DNA from: Paenibacillus rhizovicinus
GTDB lineage: Bacteria; Bacillota; Bacilli; Paenibacillales; Paenibacillaceae
Direction: 5' to 3'
Assembly: GCF_010365285.1 (NCBI RefSeq)
Contig: NZ_CP048286.1
Location: 730,001 to 794,000, forward strand
DNA: 64,000 nucleotides
Part shown: positions 26,826 through 35,723 of the stretch, one piece after another
How the letters are laid out: every line of letters starts with the position of its first letter
Position numbering within the stretch: the stretch's first letter is position 1
The notes under the pieces: model-generated
What the model was told of the DNA's origin: nothing
The model's input: only the letters and a program-made list of their open reading frames with translations
Database searches by the model: none
Translations under genes and position numbers: made by a program

Positions 26826-28919
26826 TCAGATCGCGGCTGCCGGTTCGGCGACCAGCGAGGTCAGTTCGCCGCAATACAGCAGCTTCAGCTTATGCAGCGC
26901 GCGCGTGCAGGCTACATAGAGCAGTTTCGCATCGTTGTCGCCGAATCGATCGGCTTCGGCATCGCCCACGAGAACCGCGTCGAATTCGAGCCCTTTGGCC
27001 AGGTAAGCTGGCACGACGGTCAGACCGCCGCCGTAGGCTTCCTGCTTGCTCTGGACGAGCGCCGTCTCGATACCGGCATCCTTAAGCGTTCGCGCAATCG
27101 CTTCGCACGATCGGATGTTGCGCCCGAGTACGGCGATCGTCCGGTAATGGCCGGCTTGCTGCCAATCCCGTACCGTCTGGACGACTTCCCGCAATCGTTT
27201 CTCGTCCGTCTCCATGGGGACGACGTCGACAGCCTCCCCGCTCCGGAACACCGGAACGGCCGGCTTTACGCCGTCGCCCATGCCGCCGAGCACGCGATTG
27301 GCGAAATCGATGATTTCCATCGTCGACCGGTAGCTCCGATCGAGCTCGAAGTAGCCGGTGTCCGCTTGCGGGAACAACGCCGTCAGCTCCGTCCAGCTGT
27401 GAATGCCGGCATAGCCGTGAATCCCTTGCTGCAAATCGCCGAGCACCGTCATGGAAGGCTGGCGTTGACATTGCTTCAGCGCTTCCAGCTGAAACGGCGA
27501 GTAATCCTGCGCCTCGTCGATGACGATATGATCGTACGGCGACCCGTCGAAACCGTTCAACCGCACTTGGATATAGACGAGCGGCGCCAGATCTTCCGGC
27601 CAAACGAGCTTGCCTTTCAACAGCTTGATCGTAGCGGCGCAGCTTTTGGCAGGGAGCAGCGACTGGGCCGAGGGCTCGCCGAGCAGCGCGCCGTACAGCT
27701 GGGCCGCCGTCGGCGACGGGATCTTCTTCGCATACGCGTTCAGCTTCGTATTCAGCTTGGCTTTGAGCTTGCTGTCCGTCTGGCGGCGCGCCTTCCACTC
27801 CGATTCCAGCCAGCGCTTCAGCCGGCTGACCAGTCGAGCGCGGCGCTTCATGTACGGCTCGCTGCTCTCGTCCGTAGCGAGCCACTCGGCGATCATGGCC
27901 GGAGTCACGCGCCAGCCCGGCATCGGCTCGAAAGGCTCGTTCGGAATCAGCGAAGCTTCCGTAAGCGCAAGCTTGGCGTCGATAATCGCTTTGAACGCGA
28001 GGCTGCCTTTGACCCGGCCCGTCGAGGCCAGCAATTCGTCGCGCGTCCTCGGCTGCTCGAACCAGTAATTCATCGGATCGTACGCTTCGTCGAGACGAAC
28101 GGCCTGCTGCAGCTGCTCCAGCGACCAATCCGCGAACGTCGTTTGCAAGATGTCGCCGACGCCGAGCTCCGGCAGCACGCCGGAAATATAATCGAGGAAC
28201 ATCCGGTTCGGCGCGAAAATGACCATTCGGTCCGCGCGGATGCTTCCTGCGTAACGATAAAGCAAGTATGCCAGCCTGTGCAGGGCGACGGTCGTTTTAC
28301 CGCTTCCCGCTACCCCTTGGATGAAGACGGCCTTGTTCTTATCCGTCCGGATAATGCGGTCCTGCTCCTCTTGGATCGTCGAGACGATATCGCGCAGCTT
28401 GTTGTCCTTGCTCTCGCCGAGCCGGTAAAGCAGGAATTCGTCCGTTACGCTCTCCTCTTCCTGGCCGCGCACGTAACTGTCCACGACGCGCTCCAGCTTG
28501 CCGTCGCGCACCATCAGATTGCGTTTCAGATGAACGGTTCCTTCGACATCGCCTTCCGGCGATTCATAAGAGACCGGCGCTTCGCCTCCGCTGAACGCAT
28601 AGAACAAACTGGCAACAGGCGCGCGCCAATCCACGACCAGCACTTCGTTCGACTTCTCGTGGGCGACTCCCGCTTTGCCGATATAGAGCGGCTTCGGGTC
28701 CGGCTGCACCGTTTCTTGAAAATCGATGCGGCCGAAATAAGGCTCGCGCTCCGCGACGGTCAGCCGCTGTTCCCGCTGCTCGCGCTGGATCTCCAGCATC
28801 TGTTCCGTGAAATCGTTGCCGGTGTAACGCGGGCCGATCTCCCTCAGCTGCTTGCGGATGTTGTGCAGCACCTCGTCGATGCGCTTCGCCTCTTCTTGAA
28901 AGGCACTTTGAACGGTCAT
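26826..28919 (-). CDS. helD: HelD-type RNA polymerase-associated helicase (second copy)
   Basis: This 697-residue HelD-family motor is closer in length and motifs to the B. subtilis protein (774) than the copy at 12457. It has the N-terminal coiled coil, EPYFGRIDFQ, DWRAPVASLFYAFSGG, Walker A GVAGSGKTTVALHRLAYLLY (about 200-219), IDEAQDYSPFQ, DRSYRSTMEIIDFANRV and the terminal YVACTRALHKLKL. It should use ATP to release RNA polymerase from stalled complexes. The ATG at 28919 follows GGGAGG; the frame is open 23 codons upstream. It has its own promoter (29078-29107) and terminator (26768-26798), so it is monocistronic. Confidence 0.92.
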   Translation of the reverse strand: MTVQSAFQEEAKRIDEVLHNIRKQLREIGPRYTGNDFTEQMLEIQREQREQRLTVAEREPYFGRIDFQETVQPDPKPLYIGKAGVAHEKSNEVLVVDWRAPVASLFYAFSGGEAPVSYESPEGDVEGTVHLKRNLMVRDGKLERVVDSYVRGQEEESVTDEFLLYRLGESKDNKLRDIVSTIQEEQDRIIRTDKNKAVFIQGVAGSGKTTVALHRLAYLLYRYAGSIRADRMVIFAPNRMFLDYISGVLPELGVGDILQTTFADWSLEQLQQAVRLDEAYDPMNYWFEQPRTRDELLASTGRVKGSLAFKAIIDAKLALTEASLIPNEPFEPMPGWRVTPAMIAEWLATDESSEPYMKRRARLVSRLKRWLESEWKARRQTDSKLKAKLNTKLNAYAKKIPSPTAAQLYGALLGEPSAQSLLPAKSCAATIKLLKGKLVWPEDLAPLVYIQVRLNGFDGSPYDHIVIDEAQDYSPFQLEALKQCQRQPSMTVLGDLQQGIHGYAGIHSWTELTALFPQADTGYFELDRSYRSTMEIIDFANRVLGGMGDGVKPAVPVFRSGEAVDVVPMETDEKRLREVVQTVRDWQQAGHYRTIAVLGRNIRSCEAIARTLKDAGIETALVQSKQEAYGGGLTVVPAYLAKGLEFDAVLVGDAEADRFGDNDAKLLYVACTRALHKLKLLYCGELTSLVAEPAAAI

Positions 28920-29077
28920 GTCAGTTACCTCCCTCTGCGACTGCAAACCTTGCGATCGCGCGGCTCGCGCCGCCTCCGACAAACGCAAATGAAGGCGGCG
29001 AAAGCCGCATTCGCATGCGGCTTGGTCTGATCGTATATGGAATGATTAGTAGGTGCTCAACAGGAGCATGAGTGAAA

Positions 29078-29107
29078 ACTATAGCATACGCGTTTAAGGA
29101 CTGTCAA
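29078..29107 (-). promoter_or_regulatory. SigA-type promoter of the second helD gene
   Basis: TTGACA and TATAGT on the minus strand are separated by 18 bases. They lie 20 bases past the trpA stop and about 160 bases before the helicase start, which leaves an untranslated leader of about 150 bases. Confidence 0.7.
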
Positions 29108-29127
29108 TCGATGCCCGATCGATGCCG

Positions 29128-29964
29128 CTATGTCCGCGAGACAGTACTAGCAAGCGATTTCAGAAACTGCTCGACCCCGGCAAGCCCGTCCCGTTCCAGA
29201 ATAATCAGCAACTGCGTACCGATGATAGCGATATCGCATTTGCCCTTCAAGAAGGCGACATCCTCCGCGCTCTGAATGCCGAAACCGACGGCAATCGGCG
29301 TCTTCGCCGCCGTGCGCGCGCGGTTCAGAAACTCGTCGCTCTCCTCGCCGAAGGAGGTCTTCGAACCGGTTACTCCTTTTCGCGCCGCGCAGTAGAGGAA
29401 TCCGCCGGTCTGCCCGGACAAATACGCGAGACGCGCATTCGACGTATACGGGGTCACGATCAGAATCGGCTCCACTCCGAATTCGCGGCAGGCGTCCAGA
29501 AACTCGCCGCTTTCCTCGGGATACGCATCGGGCACGATCAAGCCGCGAATGCCGATTGCCGCGCACTTCGCGACAAAATCCCGGATGCCGTACTGAATGA
29601 CGATATTGTAATAGGTCATGAAGATGAACGAGATCTCCGGAAAGTCCGCGACGACGCGTTCGGCGAACGCCATGCATCGGGCGGTCGTCGTCCCGTACGC
29701 CAGCGCCGCTTGATTGGCTCGCAAGAATACCGGACCGTCCGCGATCGGTTCCGAGAACGGCAGCTGCAATTCGACGAGCTCGACGCCGTTCTCATGAAAC
29801 AAGCGGATCATCTCGTAGTTCGCGTCGAAATCGGGAAAACCGAGAATTTGATGGGTCATGAGCTGGATGGGCTTGCCCGACGCCGTCCCGTCTGCAATGC
29901 GGCGTGCGAGCTCACTTCTTGTATTGGCCGTGTTTCCGCTCGATAAAGGCGTTCCATTCTTCAT
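29128..29964 (-). CDS. trpA: Tryptophan synthase alpha-like subunit
   Basis: This 278-residue TIM-barrel protein matches TrpA, which cleaves indole-3-glycerol phosphate to indole. Catalytic residues are kept: Glu65 and Asp76 in VELQLPFSEPIADGP correspond to Glu49 and Asp60 of the Salmonella enzyme, and KGVTGSK and GFGI form the phosphate site. It departs from the canonical form where TAGDP is expected (QLMTHQILGFPDF) and where PFSDP becomes PFSEP. The start at 29964 has GGAGGG; it overlaps trpB by 53 bases, so the two are translationally coupled. It is not in a trpEDCFBA operon. A role in tryptophan synthesis is likely but a divergent role is possible. Confidence 0.85.
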   Translation of the reverse strand: MKNGTPLSSGNTANTRSELARRIADGTASGKPIQLMTHQILGFPDFDANYEMIRLFHENGVELVELQLPFSEPIADGPVFLRANQAALAYGTTTARCMAFAERVVADFPEISFIFMTYYNIVIQYGIRDFVAKCAAIGIRGLIVPDAYPEESGEFLDACREFGVEPILIVTPYTSNARLAYLSGQTGGFLYCAARKGVTGSKTSFGEESDEFLNRARTAAKTPIAVGFGIQSAEDVAFLKGKCDIAIIGTQLLIILERDGLAGVEQFLKSLASTVSRT

Positions 29965-31198
29965 CCCGCAATCCCTCCGCAACATTGAAAATATCTTTGT
30001 CTCCCCTGCCGGACATGTTGACGATAATCAGATCGGATGCCGTCGTCTCCTCGATGTGCTTGAACGCCCCGGCAAAAGCGTGCGTCGATTCCAGCGCGGG
30101 AATCAGCCCTTCCAGTTTCATGACTAACTGCAGCGCTTGGACGACCTCTTCGTCGGCCGCCGCCTCGAACCGCACGCGGCCCCGCTCGGCCAAATCGGCT
30201 AGTATCGGGGATACGCCTACGTAATCCAAGCCCGCGGCGATGCTGTACGTGTCTCTCATCTGGCCGTCTTGATTTTGCAGGAACAGCGTCTTGTAGCCTT
30301 GGGCTACGCCTGGCGTTCCTTCGCCGTATGCGATCCGCGACGCGTGGCTGCCCGATGCCTGGCCGCGACCGCCCGCCTCGACGCCAATGAGCTGCACTTC
30401 ATCATGCGCATGGAAAGCTTGGAAAGCGCCCAGCGCATTCGAGCCGCCGCCCACGCATGCGTACACGCGGCTCGGCAAGCGGCCGGACGCTTGCAGGATT
30501 TGTTCCTTCGTTTCGATGCCGATGATGGATTGGAAGAAGGCCACGAGCGCCGGGAAGGGATGAGCGCCGGACGCCGTTCCGAGCACGTAATGCGTCGTTT
30601 CGAAGCTCGACACCCAGTCGCGAAGCGTTTCGTTGATGGCATCCTTCAGCGTCTGCGAGCCGTATTCGACGCCGATCACTTCCGCGCCGAGGCGCTTCAT
30701 CCAGAACACGTTGGCATACTGCCGTTCCATGTCCTCCCGTCCCATGTAGATCGTGGCGGACATGCCGAGCTTGGCGGCAACCGTCGCGGTCGCTACGCCG
30801 TGCTGGCCTGCGCCCGTTTCGGCGATCAGCCGGGTCTTGCCCATCCGTTTGGCCAGCAGCGCCTGGCCGAGCGCGTTGTTCAGCTTATGGGCGCCCGTGT
30901 GGTTCAAGTCCTCCCGTTTGACGTAAATCCGCGCACGGCCGAAATGCGCCGTCAGCCGGTCCGCGAAGGTGAGCGGGGTCGGGCGGCCGGAATAGTTCGC
31001 GAGCAGCGCGCAATACTCATGCCAGAACGCTTCGTCGTATCGTACGGCTTCGAAATGTTTCGTAATCTCCTCGAATGCAGGAACGAGAATTTCGGGAATG
31101 AACGAGCCGCCGAAACGGCCGTAGTACCCATTATCCGATTGCAGCGTGCGGGCCGCTTCGGGGATTGGGTTATGAATGCCTTTCGTTTCTGTCGACAT
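29912..31198 (-). CDS. trpB: Tryptophan synthase beta-like subunit
   Basis: This 428-residue PLP enzyme condenses indole with serine. PLP Lys105 sits in HTGAHKLNN and Glu127 in AETGAGQHGVATA, at the same spacing as Lys87 and Glu109 of Salmonella TrpB. VGGGSNALG is the PLP phosphate loop and NMSGRGDKD the C-terminal motif. The segment LDYVGVSPILADL replaces the usual LDYPGVGPEHA. It has an AAAGGAGGAG site. It forms an operon with trpA and probably with the SorC-type regulator 62 bases upstream. The length is ordinary for a TrpB1-type protein (about 400). Confidence 0.88.
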   Translation of the reverse strand: MSTETKGIHNPIPEAARTLQSDNGYYGRFGGSFIPEILVPAFEEITKHFEAVRYDEAFWHEYCALLANYSGRPTPLTFADRLTAHFGRARIYVKREDLNHTGAHKLNNALGQALLAKRMGKTRLIAETGAGQHGVATATVAAKLGMSATIYMGREDMERQYANVFWMKRLGAEVIGVEYGSQTLKDAINETLRDWVSSFETTHYVLGTASGAHPFPALVAFFQSIIGIETKEQILQASGRLPSRVYACVGGGSNALGAFQAFHAHDEVQLIGVEAGGRGQASGSHASRIAYGEGTPGVAQGYKTLFLQNQDGQMRDTYSIAAGLDYVGVSPILADLAERGRVRFEAAADEEVVQALQLVMKLEGLIPALESTHAFAGAFKHIEETTASDLIIVNMSGRGDKDIFNVAEGLRDEEWNAFIERKHGQYKK

Positions 31199-31260
31199 GG
31201 GCTGTTGCTCCTCCTTTGATCAATCGCATAATCGCATAAGCAGTCTGGAATCCGTTTCCG

Positions 31261-32232
31261 TTATTCGCCAAGGTGAAGCGCCATGACTGCTTTCGCCGTA
31301 GCGGCGTCCGTGACGAGGACGTCGATCCATTTGCCGCGCAGCGCGGCCGTGATCGCTTCTGCTTTGCGCTCGCCTCCGGCAATGCCGATCACGGTCGGAA
31401 TCGCCCTCAGCTCGCTTGCGGACAACCCGATCCAGCGATGCTGTTCGGGAAAATCAAGCTCGCGGCCGTCCCGGTCGATGAATGAAGCGCACAAGTTCGC
31501 TACGGCGCCTCGTTCTTCCAGCATCGCGATATCCGCTCTGTTCACGCTGCCGGACTTCGCCATCGTCGCGCCTTCGTCCACTTCTCCGATGCTGATAACG
31601 GCGACGCGGCTGCGGCGCGCCAGCTGCAGCACCTTGTCGATCTCCGGCTCCTGCCGCAGCAGCTGCCCCGTCTCGATGCTGGACACGGTAGCCGGCGCAT
31701 GCATCAGCCAATACTTGGATTTCAGCTTATTCGCAAACGCCATCGCATTGGAACCGGCATGCCACGAGGCCCCTTCCGATCCCCATCCGCCGATCAAGGG
31801 GACGAACCGCAGCCCTTCGCGCGGAAAATAATCCAGCTCGCCGGCCGCGCTCGCGACAGTCCTTCCCGCCATGACGCCGACGATATCGCCGTCCATCAGC
31901 ACGGACTCGATCAACGCAGCGCTCGTGCGGCCAAGCTGCGATTGCAGCTTAAGCGGGTCGCCGTCGTCAACGTCGACGATGATCGCATCCTGAATGCCAA
32001 ACGCGCTCACGAATTGCTTCTCCAGCTCCTGCTCGCCGGAGAACGGATTGTGGATCGCGATTCTTACGATCCCCTCCGTCTTCGCCGCCGTCAGCATCCG
32101 GCTGACATGCGGGCGCGAGATGCCAAGACGCTTGGCGATTTCCAGCTGGTTCAAACCGTCTTCGTAGTACAGCTGGCAAATCTTGACGAGAATGCGCAGC
32201 CGTTCGGGGTTCATTTCGCTCATTGGATGCAT
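31261..32232 (-). CDS. SorC/DeoR-type sugar-binding transcriptional regulator
   Basis: This 323-residue regulator has an N-terminal helix-turn-helix (YYEDGLNQLEIAKRLGISRPHVSRML, about 19-45) and a C-terminal sugar-phosphate-binding domain of the SorC family, shown by GWGSEGASWHAGSNAMAF, ISIGEVDEGATMAKSG and AIPTVIGIAGGERKAEAI. Family members sense phosphorylated sugars. Its placement ahead of a trpBA pair is odd. Candidate starts are GTG at 32238 and ATG at 32232, 32223 and 32214; AAAGGTGG fits the first two best. A 16-base palindrome just upstream suggests autoregulation. Confidence 0.86.
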   Translation of the reverse strand: MHPMSEMNPERLRILVKICQLYYEDGLNQLEIAKRLGISRPHVSRMLTAAKTEGIVRIAIHNPFSGEQELEKQFVSAFGIQDAIIVDVDDGDPLKLQSQLGRTSAALIESVLMDGDIVGVMAGRTVASAAGELDYFPREGLRFVPLIGGWGSEGASWHAGSNAMAFANKLKSKYWLMHAPATVSSIETGQLLRQEPEIDKVLQLARRSRVAVISIGEVDEGATMAKSGSVNRADIAMLEERGAVANLCASFIDRDGRELDFPEQHRWIGLSASELRAIPTVIGIAGGERKAEAITAALRGKWIDVLVTDAATAKAVMALHLGE

Positions 32233-32247
32233 GGCCACCTTTGCGTC

Positions 32248-32263
32248 ATGTACATATGTACAT
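32248..32263 (-). promoter_or_regulatory. 16-base palindromic operator candidate before the SorC-type regulator
   Basis: ATGTACATATGTACAT is a perfect dyad 16 bases upstream of the start codon. It partly overlaps a TATAAT (32262-32267 on the minus strand), so a protein bound here would block transcription. No good -35 was found at normal spacing. The natural ligand is the adjacent SorC-type protein, by inference. Confidence 0.6.
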
Positions 32264-32346
32264 TATATAAACAAATGTTCAAGTTGGTTTGAGTATACAG
32301 GAGTACATCCATGTTGTAAACAACCAAGTCGAATCCGCCGGCATCA

Positions 32347-32388
32347 CAAAAAAACGCCGGAGAGAAGTCTGTGCTTCTCTTTCGGCGT
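32347..32388 (-). terminator. Intrinsic terminator after the DUF1294 gene
   Basis: On the minus strand ACGCCGAAAGAGAAG pairs with CTTCTCTCCGGCGT and is followed by seven T residues. Confidence 0.85.
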
Positions 32389-32457
32389 TGTCGCGGTGCG
32401 GATGCAGGCGATTCCAGATCAAATGATGGCGGCGAAGAACGTTGCATTTAGTTGCAA

Positions 32458-32736
32458 CTATAGGCTTTCCAGCCAAATAAGGATGACAATATGCACGATT
32501 AGCATAATCGGAATTCCTGCCGCAAAGGCGGGATGCTTCGTCTTATGCCGGAACATGCGCATCGCGATGAACGCGCCGAGCGAACCGCCCGAGGCGCTCG
32601 TCCCGAGCAGCTTGCGCTCCGGTATGCGGTGCCTGCGATCTTTTACGGCGCGGATTTTATCGATTCGCATAAGCGCGAACGCATAGATGTTAATGATCAC
32701 TAGATAAGCGGCGATCAGCTTCTCGATCGGCGACAT
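32458..32736 (-). CDS. DUF1294 membrane protein
   Basis: This 92-residue protein has two membrane segments (KLIAAYLVIINIYAFALM and AAGIPIMLIVHIVILIW) joined by the characteristic DK..A...RIPE..L...A..GGS.GA...M...RHKT.H pattern of DUF1294. Function is unknown. A clean terminator follows it. It is probably monocistronic. Confidence 0.86.
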   Translation of the reverse strand: MSPIEKLIAAYLVIINIYAFALMRIDKIRAVKDRRHRIPERKLLGTSASGGSLGAFIAMRMFRHKTKHPAFAAGIPIMLIVHIVILIWLESL

Positions 32737-32782
32737 GGTTGGATCTCCTTTCGTGTGGCGGATTCATATCATGGGCCAGGTG

Positions 32783-32929
32783 GACGGCAAGACTGAATTA
32801 TGGCTGTGCCGCGGCGGACGGCAAGTTTGAGTTGCGGCTGCGGCCGCGGTAAGACTGGGCAGAGGCGACAAGGCAAGACCTAGTTACGATTGAACCGAAA
32901 CGGCAAGGCTCTTACGGCTGCGGCCGCGG
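32783..32929 (-). repeat. Three decayed copies of a ~33-bp repeat at the 3' end of hrpB
   Basis: Copies at 32783-32815, 32817-32849 and 32899-32929 each read, on the minus strand, CCGCGGCCGCAGCCG, then a short AT-rich piece, then CTTGCCGT. The first copy in the reading direction contains the last codons and stop of hrpB. The pattern suggests tandem duplication of the gene's end followed by decay. Confidence 0.65.
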
Positions 32930-35536
32930 CTTTGCCCGGTTCGTCGCCAGCGCCTCGAGCGGATTATCCGGCCAATAATGCTTCGGATAGCGCCCTTTGA
33001 GATCTTTCTTGACGTCGAAATACGCATGCTGCCAGAAGCTCGCCAAATCCTGCGTCACCTGTACCGGGCGCTGTGCCGGCGACAGCATATGAATCGTCAC
33101 GGGAAGTTTCCCGCCCGCGATGCGCGGCGTCTCCCGCAAGCCGAACAGCTCCTGCAGCCGAACCGCCAGCACCGGAGCGGCCGGATCGCTGTAATCCAGC
33201 GGAATGCGCGAGCCGCTCGGCACGGTAAGATGCGTCGGCACTTCCGCCTCCAGCAGTTGGCGTTCCGGCCAAGAAAGCAGCGCCTCCATGACGGCGATCA
33301 TCGAGAGCCGCGATAAGTCGCCGCGGCTGCGCATGCCGCCGATGTAAGGGCCGAGCCATTTCGGAAGCGAGGCAATAAGCGCTTCATCGGAAACATCGGG
33401 CCACTCCGGATTATGCGCGTGCATCAGATTCATGCGATCGCGCAATTGCCGCGCTTGCTTGGACCAAGGCAGCAGGTCAAGCCCCTGCTCGGCAATGCCG
33501 CCAAGCAGCGCATCGGCAACGAGCGCGGGATCGGGATCATGCAGCTGCGCTTCCTTCAGGACGATCGCTCCGAGCCTCGACCGGCGGCGCGAGCGGACGG
33601 CCTCCGCCTGTCGCTCCCATTTCACTTCCGTTTCCGTCCGAATCTGGCCGGCGAAATACGTTTCGAGCTCTTCCAAGGCAAGCGGGGCAGCCAGCAGTAT
33701 GCGGCTGTCGGTCCCGCTATCCTCCAGCTCTGCGGCCGCTAGATACGGCGCGGCCGAGAGCGGCTGCAGCTCCTGTACGGCTGCGCCCCGGCCGTTCCGG
33801 AGCAAGTACCGGCCATCGCCGCGCCGCTGGGCGATGCGGTCGGGATACGCGAGCGCGAGCAGCAGCCCGCACGCGGCATCCCTGCGCAGCTGCGCCGGCG
33901 GCTGGCTGGCCGCGCCGCGAGCGCTTGCGCCCGCCTGCGGCGAAAGGCCCGCAGCGCGCATCCATTCGCGCGCTTCCGCGGCAAGCCGCTGGACCGCCGC
34001 CGCATCGGCGGTCCCTTCCGCGGCGCGCCGCCCATGCAGCGCGTCAAGGCGCAGCCGCATGTCGATGCTGCGCGAGCCGCGCAGCACATCGCGGTCGCCG
34101 AGCAGCGCAGCCAGCTCGCAGGCAAGCGCGCCGAGCCCGAGCGGCTTCGCCTCCAGCACCATATGCGCCAGCCGCGGATGCATGCCGAGCTCCGCCATCG
34201 CTTGTCCATGCGGCGTCGGCCGTCCTTCGTCATCGAGCGCGTTCAGCTCCCGCAAGAGCTCAACCGCCTGCGCATATGCCGCCGCGGGCGGAGGGGTCAA
34301 CCATGCCAGCTCGCCGGGATCGGCGATTCCCCAGATGGCAAGCTCCAGAGCGAGCGGCGCCAAATCCGCGCCAAGCAGCTCCGGGTCGCTCTGCGGCTTC
34401 AGCTGCCGATGCTCGCCTTCCGTCCACAGCCGGTAGCAGAAACCCGGCGCCTCCCTGCCGGCGCGCCCCCGGCGCTGATCGGCAGACGCGACCGAGACGG
34501 ACACCGTCTCCAGCCTGGCCATGCCCGTGCGCGGAGAGAAGCGCGGCACGCGGCTGAGGCCGCCGTCCACGACGATGCGTACCCCGCGAACGGTGACGCT
34601 GGATTCAGCGATGGAAGTAGCGAGCACGATCTTCCGCTCGCCGCCCGCCGCGGCCGAGACGGCACGATCCTGCGCTTCCGGCGGCAATGCGCCATATAAC
34701 GGCAGCACCGCAAAGTCGGCCGGAAGCACGCCGCCGGCCGCGGTGCCTCCGCTGCCGGACCGAGCGGCGCGCAGCAGTTGTTCGGCCCGTCGAATTTCGC
34801 CTGCTCCGGGAAGAAACACGAGCGCATCCCCTTCATGGCTGCGCAGCGCCTCGATCACGCAGCGCACGACCGCGTCTTCCAGCCGGCCCGTTACCGGCTT
34901 CGGCGAATAGAACGTCTCGACCGGATAGGCGCGGCCTTCGCTTACGAGCAGCGGCGCTCCGCCCAGCAGCCCGGCGACCGGCTCCGCTTCCAGCGTAGCC
35001 GACATGACGAGCAGGCGCAGCTCTTCCCGGAATACGGACTGCGCCTGCAGGCAGAGCGCAAGCCCGAGGTCTCCGTTTAAGTGGCGTTCATGGAATTCGT
35101 CGAAGATGACGAGGCCGACGCCTTCCAAGGAAGGATCCTGCTGCAGCATGCGCGTCAGTACGCCTTCCGTGATGACCTCTACGCGCGTGGCGGGCCCGAC
35201 CTTCGTATCCATCCGCACCCGATAGCCGACCGTGCCCCCGACCTGTTCCCCGAGCGAAGCCGCCATGAAACGCGCAGCCGAACGGGCTGCCAGGCGTCGA
35301 GGCTCCAGCATGAGAATACGCTGGCCCGCCAGCCACGGCTCGTTCAGTAGCGCCAGCGGCACCCGGGTCGTTTTCCCCGCTCCGGGCGCGGCAACGAGCA
35401 CGGCGGCCGTCCGTTCGCCCATCGTCTTGCGCAGCTCCGGCAGAAGATCGTCGATCGGCAGCCGCGCCTCGATTCTGCTCCCCGCCCCCGGCCCTCCACC
35501 GTCAGATCCGGGCTTTGCATGATCATTCACGTTCAT
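32912..35536 (-). CDS. hrpB: ATP-dependent helicase HrpB
   Basis: This 874-residue DEAH/RHA-type (SF2) helicase of the HrpB family has Walker A APGAGKTTRVP (about 50-60), motif II VIFDEFHERH, motif III MSATLE, and motif VI QRRGRAGREAPG. A helicase-associated region and the C-terminal HrpB domain follow. The normal family length is about 810-840. HrpB has no well-fixed biological role in bacteria; the E. coli protein is dispensable. The N-terminal 25 residues are a Gly-rich, non-conserved extension. AGGGGATTG precedes the ATG. The gene is richer in GC than its neighbours, which produces very long spurious frames on the other strand. Confidence 0.92.
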   Translation of the reverse strand: MNVNDHAKPGSDGGGPGAGSRIEARLPIDDLLPELRKTMGERTAAVLVAAPGAGKTTRVPLALLNEPWLAGQRILMLEPRRLAARSAARFMAASLGEQVGGTVGYRVRMDTKVGPATRVEVITEGVLTRMLQQDPSLEGVGLVIFDEFHERHLNGDLGLALCLQAQSVFREELRLLVMSATLEAEPVAGLLGGAPLLVSEGRAYPVETFYSPKPVTGRLEDAVVRCVIEALRSHEGDALVFLPGAGEIRRAEQLLRAARSGSGGTAAGGVLPADFAVLPLYGALPPEAQDRAVSAAAGGERKIVLATSIAESSVTVRGVRIVVDGGLSRVPRFSPRTGMARLETVSVSVASADQRRGRAGREAPGFCYRLWTEGEHRQLKPQSDPELLGADLAPLALELAIWGIADPGELAWLTPPPAAAYAQAVELLRELNALDDEGRPTPHGQAMAELGMHPRLAHMVLEAKPLGLGALACELAALLGDRDVLRGSRSIDMRLRLDALHGRRAAEGTADAAAVQRLAAEAREWMRAAGLSPQAGASARGAASQPPAQLRRDAACGLLLALAYPDRIAQRRGDGRYLLRNGRGAAVQELQPLSAAPYLAAAELEDSGTDSRILLAAPLALEELETYFAGQIRTETEVKWERQAEAVRSRRRSRLGAIVLKEAQLHDPDPALVADALLGGIAEQGLDLLPWSKQARQLRDRMNLMHAHNPEWPDVSDEALIASLPKWLGPYIGGMRSRGDLSRLSMIAVMEALLSWPERQLLEAEVPTHLTVPSGSRIPLDYSDPAAPVLAVRLQELFGLRETPRIAGGKLPVTIHMLSPAQRPVQVTQDLASFWQHAYFDVKKDLKGRYPKHYWPDNPLEALATNRAKPRPQP

Positions 35537-35690
35537 CGTTCAATCCCCTGTCCTGTCATTTCCTATGCTCCATTATAGGGACAGGACGGCAAACCCGTCA
35601 AAAATCCGCCTCATCGACGCTTGAACCGGGTTAACATAGCCGCTCGCCGACCTATGCGCGTTCTCCAAGGCACTGCCCTGGCCGCAAAAC

Positions 35691-35723
35691 AAAAAAACGC
35701 GCAAACCATCCGGTCCGCACGTC
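35691..35723 (-). terminator. Intrinsic terminator of the cobalamin operon
   Basis: On the minus strand a GC-rich stem with several G-U pairs (CGTGCGGACC with GGTTTGCGCG) is followed by seven T residues, about 125 bases beyond the cbiZ stop. Confidence 0.55.

Noticed and set aside
26892..29030. A 712-codon plus-strand frame opposite the second helD
   Set aside because: It is nearly as long as the helicase it opposes, but the product is Arg/His/Leu-rich with no domain. Such frames arise from GC-rich third positions.
33432..34436. A serine-rich plus-strand frame opposite hrpB
   Set aside because: The composition (long runs of Ser, Ala and Arg) reflects the reverse complement of GC-rich codons; no start signal.
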